From Bacilli bacterium (lineage in GTDB: Bacteria > Bacillota_I > Bacilli_A > RFN20 > CAG-826), in NCBI GenBank assembly GCA_024408105.1, contig JAKSVG010000003.1, positions 1 to 64,000 of the forward strand: a DNA stretch of 64,000 nt, in the 5' to 3' direction. Below, one piece after another: positions 62,262 through 64,000 of the stretch; position 1 is the stretch's first letter; each line of letters starts with the position of its first letter. Below the pieces are notes generated by a model. It was not told the DNA's origin. It did not search any database and saw only the letters and a program-made list of their open reading frames with translations. Both the position numbers and the translations under genes were made by a program.

Positions 62262-64000
62262 ATGTTAGACATTTATCAAACTCTTGAAATCAAATCCATA
62301 CTTAATGAAATTGCTGAATTTTCTAGAAGCGAAATTTCTAAGGATAGGATTAGAACATTGAGAATGCTTTCAAACTTTTCTGACGTAAAGAAAGAACTTT
62401 TTATTTTAGATGAAATGCTATCATGTTCTTTAAGACACGGAAGACTTCCTATTGATGTATCCTTTGATATTTCTAAATACATTGATATGGCGAAAAAAGG
62501 TGGCATTTTAACTCCTTTAGATTTAGAACATGTTGCTCACGATGTTCTTCTAGCTAATAAATTATTTGAATATTTTAAAAAGGTAGAAAAGGATTTATAT
62601 CCTTTACTTATCGATTTAGCAAACCAACTATATGATATTTCTTCATTAGAAATTGAAATCCATAAAGTAATAAATCCTTCTCTAGGCATTTATGATGATG
62701 CTTCAATTGAACTTTCTAAAATTAGAAGGCAAATTTTGAATTTAGAAAATTCTATTCGAAGTATGTTTTCATCATTAGTTAATAAGTACAAAGATTATCT
62801 TTCCGATACATCTATTTCGATTAGAAATGATCATTTCGTATTAGCGGTTAAAAGTGCTGATAAAAACAAGGTTCCTGGTGTTATTCACGATATATCAGAT
62901 TCAGGCCAAACCACATTTATCGAACCGAATGTCTTGGTTGATATGTCTAACGAACTTTATCTTGCCCATAAAAAAGAAAAAGAAGAGATAACAAGAATAC
63001 TTAAAGAATTGTCAAATAAAGTAGTGGATAAGGCACCTGAAGTAGTTTCAAATAACAAAGTTATTTCTGAATTAGATTTTATTGATTCTAAGGCTTGCTA
63101 TGGAAACAAGCATAATTGCTATGTAGCCTCATTAAGTGATCAACCATTAATTGACATAAAAGGCGCAAGGCATCCTTTAATTAGTGATGAAGTAGTGGTT
63201 GCCAATGATTTTTATTTAGATCAAAAGCAAAGAATAATTATTATTTCAGGCCCTAATGCAGGCGGAAAAACAGTTGCGCTAAAGACGCTTGGGCTTATGG
63301 TTATGATGAATCAAATGGGATTAGCATTACCTACTAAATCCTCTGCGACATTATCATTTTTTCCTAAGATATATGCAGATATTGGTGATAACCAATCTTT
63401 AAGTGATAATTTATCTACATTTGCTGCCCATATATCTAATTTATCAACAATTACATATTTCATTACTCAAAATGATTTAGTTCTTTTAGATGAACTAGGA
63501 ACAGGAACATCACCTAACGAAGGTGAAGCAATTGCGGTTGCTGTTTGCGATTTTCTTTTAGAAAAGAAATGCTTTGGAATTATATCTTCACACTTTGAAG
63601 ATATGAAAGAATACGCATATAAACGTGAAAACGTTGTTAACGCTATGATGGTTTTTGACGAGAAGAAATTATTACCTACATACACTTTAAAAATTGGCCT
63701 TCCAGGTAGAAGCTATGGTTTAGAAATGGCAAAACGCTACCATTTAAAAGATTCGGTGATAGATAATGCCAAAGCAAATTTAAATAAATCGAAAAAGCGT
63801 TCAATAAATGACGTATTAGATAAATTAAATTCTGTTTTAAGGCAAAACGAAGAAATAAAAGAAGATTTATTGAAACGTGAAAAGGCACTTCAATCAAAAG
63901 AAAAGGATGTTTCTTATCAGGTAAAAACTCTTCAAAAAAAGAAAGATACTTTGCTTGAAGATGTAAATCTTGAAAAAGAAAAGATGATTGATGAAGCAAA
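62262..64000 (+). CDS. mutS2: MutS2-family ATPase, C-terminus beyond window
   Basis: MutS2 acts on branched DNA and, in Bacillus, on collided ribosomes. About 580 residues are visible: the N-terminal helical core (MLDIYQTLEIKSILNEIAEF), the clamp region, and the ATPase with Walker A ISGPNAGGKTVALK, DIGDNQSLSDNLSTF, Walker B LVLLDELGTGT and SSHFEDMKEYAY. A Lys/Glu-rich coiled coil begins at about residue 520. The KOW and Smr domains would lie past the edge. It lacks the MutS mismatch-recognition domain, which separates it from MutS. The divergent neighbour is rnhC. Confidence 0.95.
   Translation, partial: MLDIYQTLEIKSILNEIAEFSRSEISKDRIRTLRMLSNFSDVKKELFILDEMLSCSLRHGRLPIDVSFDISKYIDMAKKGGILTPLDLEHVAHDVLLANKLFEYFKKVEKDLYPLLIDLANQLYDISSLEIEIHKVINPSLGIYDDASIELSKIRRQILNLENSIRSMFSSLVNKYKDYLSDTSISIRNDHFVLAVKSADKNKVPGVIHDISDSGQTTFIEPNVLVDMSNELYLAHKKEKEEITRILKELSNKVVDKAPEVVSNNKVISELDFIDSKACYGNKHNCYVASLSDQPLIDIKGARHPLISDEVVVANDFYLDQKQRIIIISGPNAGGKTVALKTLGLMVMMNQMGLALPTKSSATLSFFPKIYADIGDNQSLSDNLSTFAAHISNLSTITYFITQNDLVLLDELGTGTSPNEGEAIAVAVCDFLLEKKCFGIISSHFEDMKEYAYKRENVVNAMMVFDEKKLLPTYTLKIGLPGRSYGLEMAKRYHLKDSVIDNAKANLNKSKKRSINDVLDKLNSVLRQNEEIKEDLLKREKALQSKEKDVSYQVKTLQKKKDTLLEDVNLEKEKMIDEA

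Noticed and set aside
1-64000. TGA read as tryptophan (Mollicutes code 4)
   Set aside because: TGA functions as the stop at many ATGA overlaps (glgC, glgD, glgA, cysteine desulfurase and others), so the standard bacterial code applies.
1-64000. tRNA or rRNA genes, CRISPR arrays or prophage
   Set aside because: No cloverleaf ends, rRNA-like segments, regularly spaced repeats or phage structural genes were seen in any intergenic region.

Overview
The window is AT-rich, densely packed bacterial chromosome. It uses the standard code: TGA serves as a real stop at many ATGA gene overlaps, which excludes the Mycoplasma code. Gene content and order point to Bacillota, class Bacilli, and most likely an uncultured lineage related to Mollicutes or Erysipelotrichia. 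Several neighbourhoods repeat the Bacillus gene order: tyrS/rpsD/ezrA/cysteine desulfurase/thiI; infC-rpmI-rplT next to thrS; dnaB-dnaI near polA/mutM/coaE/dnaE/nrnA; a SpoU methyltransferase near pheST; and yceD-mraZ-rsmH-ftsA-ftsZ-ileS-lspA-rluD followed by rnhC/mutS2. The species cannot be named from sequence alone.

Layout. 1-928: 3' part of a TnpB (IS200/IS605-type) element with its omega-RNA-like right end, ending just before the glgC ribosome binding site. 942-13452: a long + strand run of glgC-glgD-glgA, leuS, coaX, a PepV-like dipeptidase, trmB, a YtpR-N-like protein and a nicotinate phosphoribosyltransferase, then a LacI-type regulator and tyrS. 13454-19269: a lipoprotein, rpsD (-) with its leader, then ezrA, cysteine desulfurase and thiI. 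19308-24412 (-): rplT-rpmI-infC with an L20-type attenuator, thrS with a T-box, a ROK kinase and pfkA. 24413-34872: a DnaA-box cluster, dnaB-dnaI (+), then a fused mutM::coaE, polA, dnaE and nrnA (-). 34951-46527: a lipoprotein, ackA, glgB-glgP-dUTPase, small membrane proteins, DUF523, a YgjP-like metallopeptidase, a SpoU methyltransferase, an ECF S component and a repeat lipoprotein. 46589-64000: T-box pheST, yceD, a reduced division cluster (mraZ, rsmH, a 52-aa membrane protein, FtsA-like, ftsZ), a secreted nuclease lipoprotein, T-box ileS, lspA, rluD, rnhC (-) and the start of mutS2.

Biology. Glycogen synthesis (GlgC/D/A/B) and breakdown (GlgP), together with PfkA, a ROK sugar kinase and AckA, suggest a fermenter that stores glycogen. 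Two CoA-pathway enzymes (CoaX and the CoaE half of a fusion), NAD salvage, an ECF vitamin transporter component, a dipeptidase and a surface nuclease suggest partial dependence on scavenging. Three aminoacyl-tRNA synthetase genes carry T-boxes whose specifier codons (ACT, TTC, ATC) can be read in the same local sequence context.

The most notable signals are: a recurring promoter layout in which the -10 hexamer lies 6-9 nt before the start codon with no Shine-Dalgarno sequence, predicting leaderless mRNAs; a direct MutM-CoaE fusion; an apparent AUC start codon for infC; a TnpB guide that would be read from the glgC start region; a DnaA-box cluster at the primosome operon; a division cluster without murein genes and with a degenerate FtsA; and a ThrRS lacking its TGS domain. 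No tRNA, rRNA or CRISPR array was seen.
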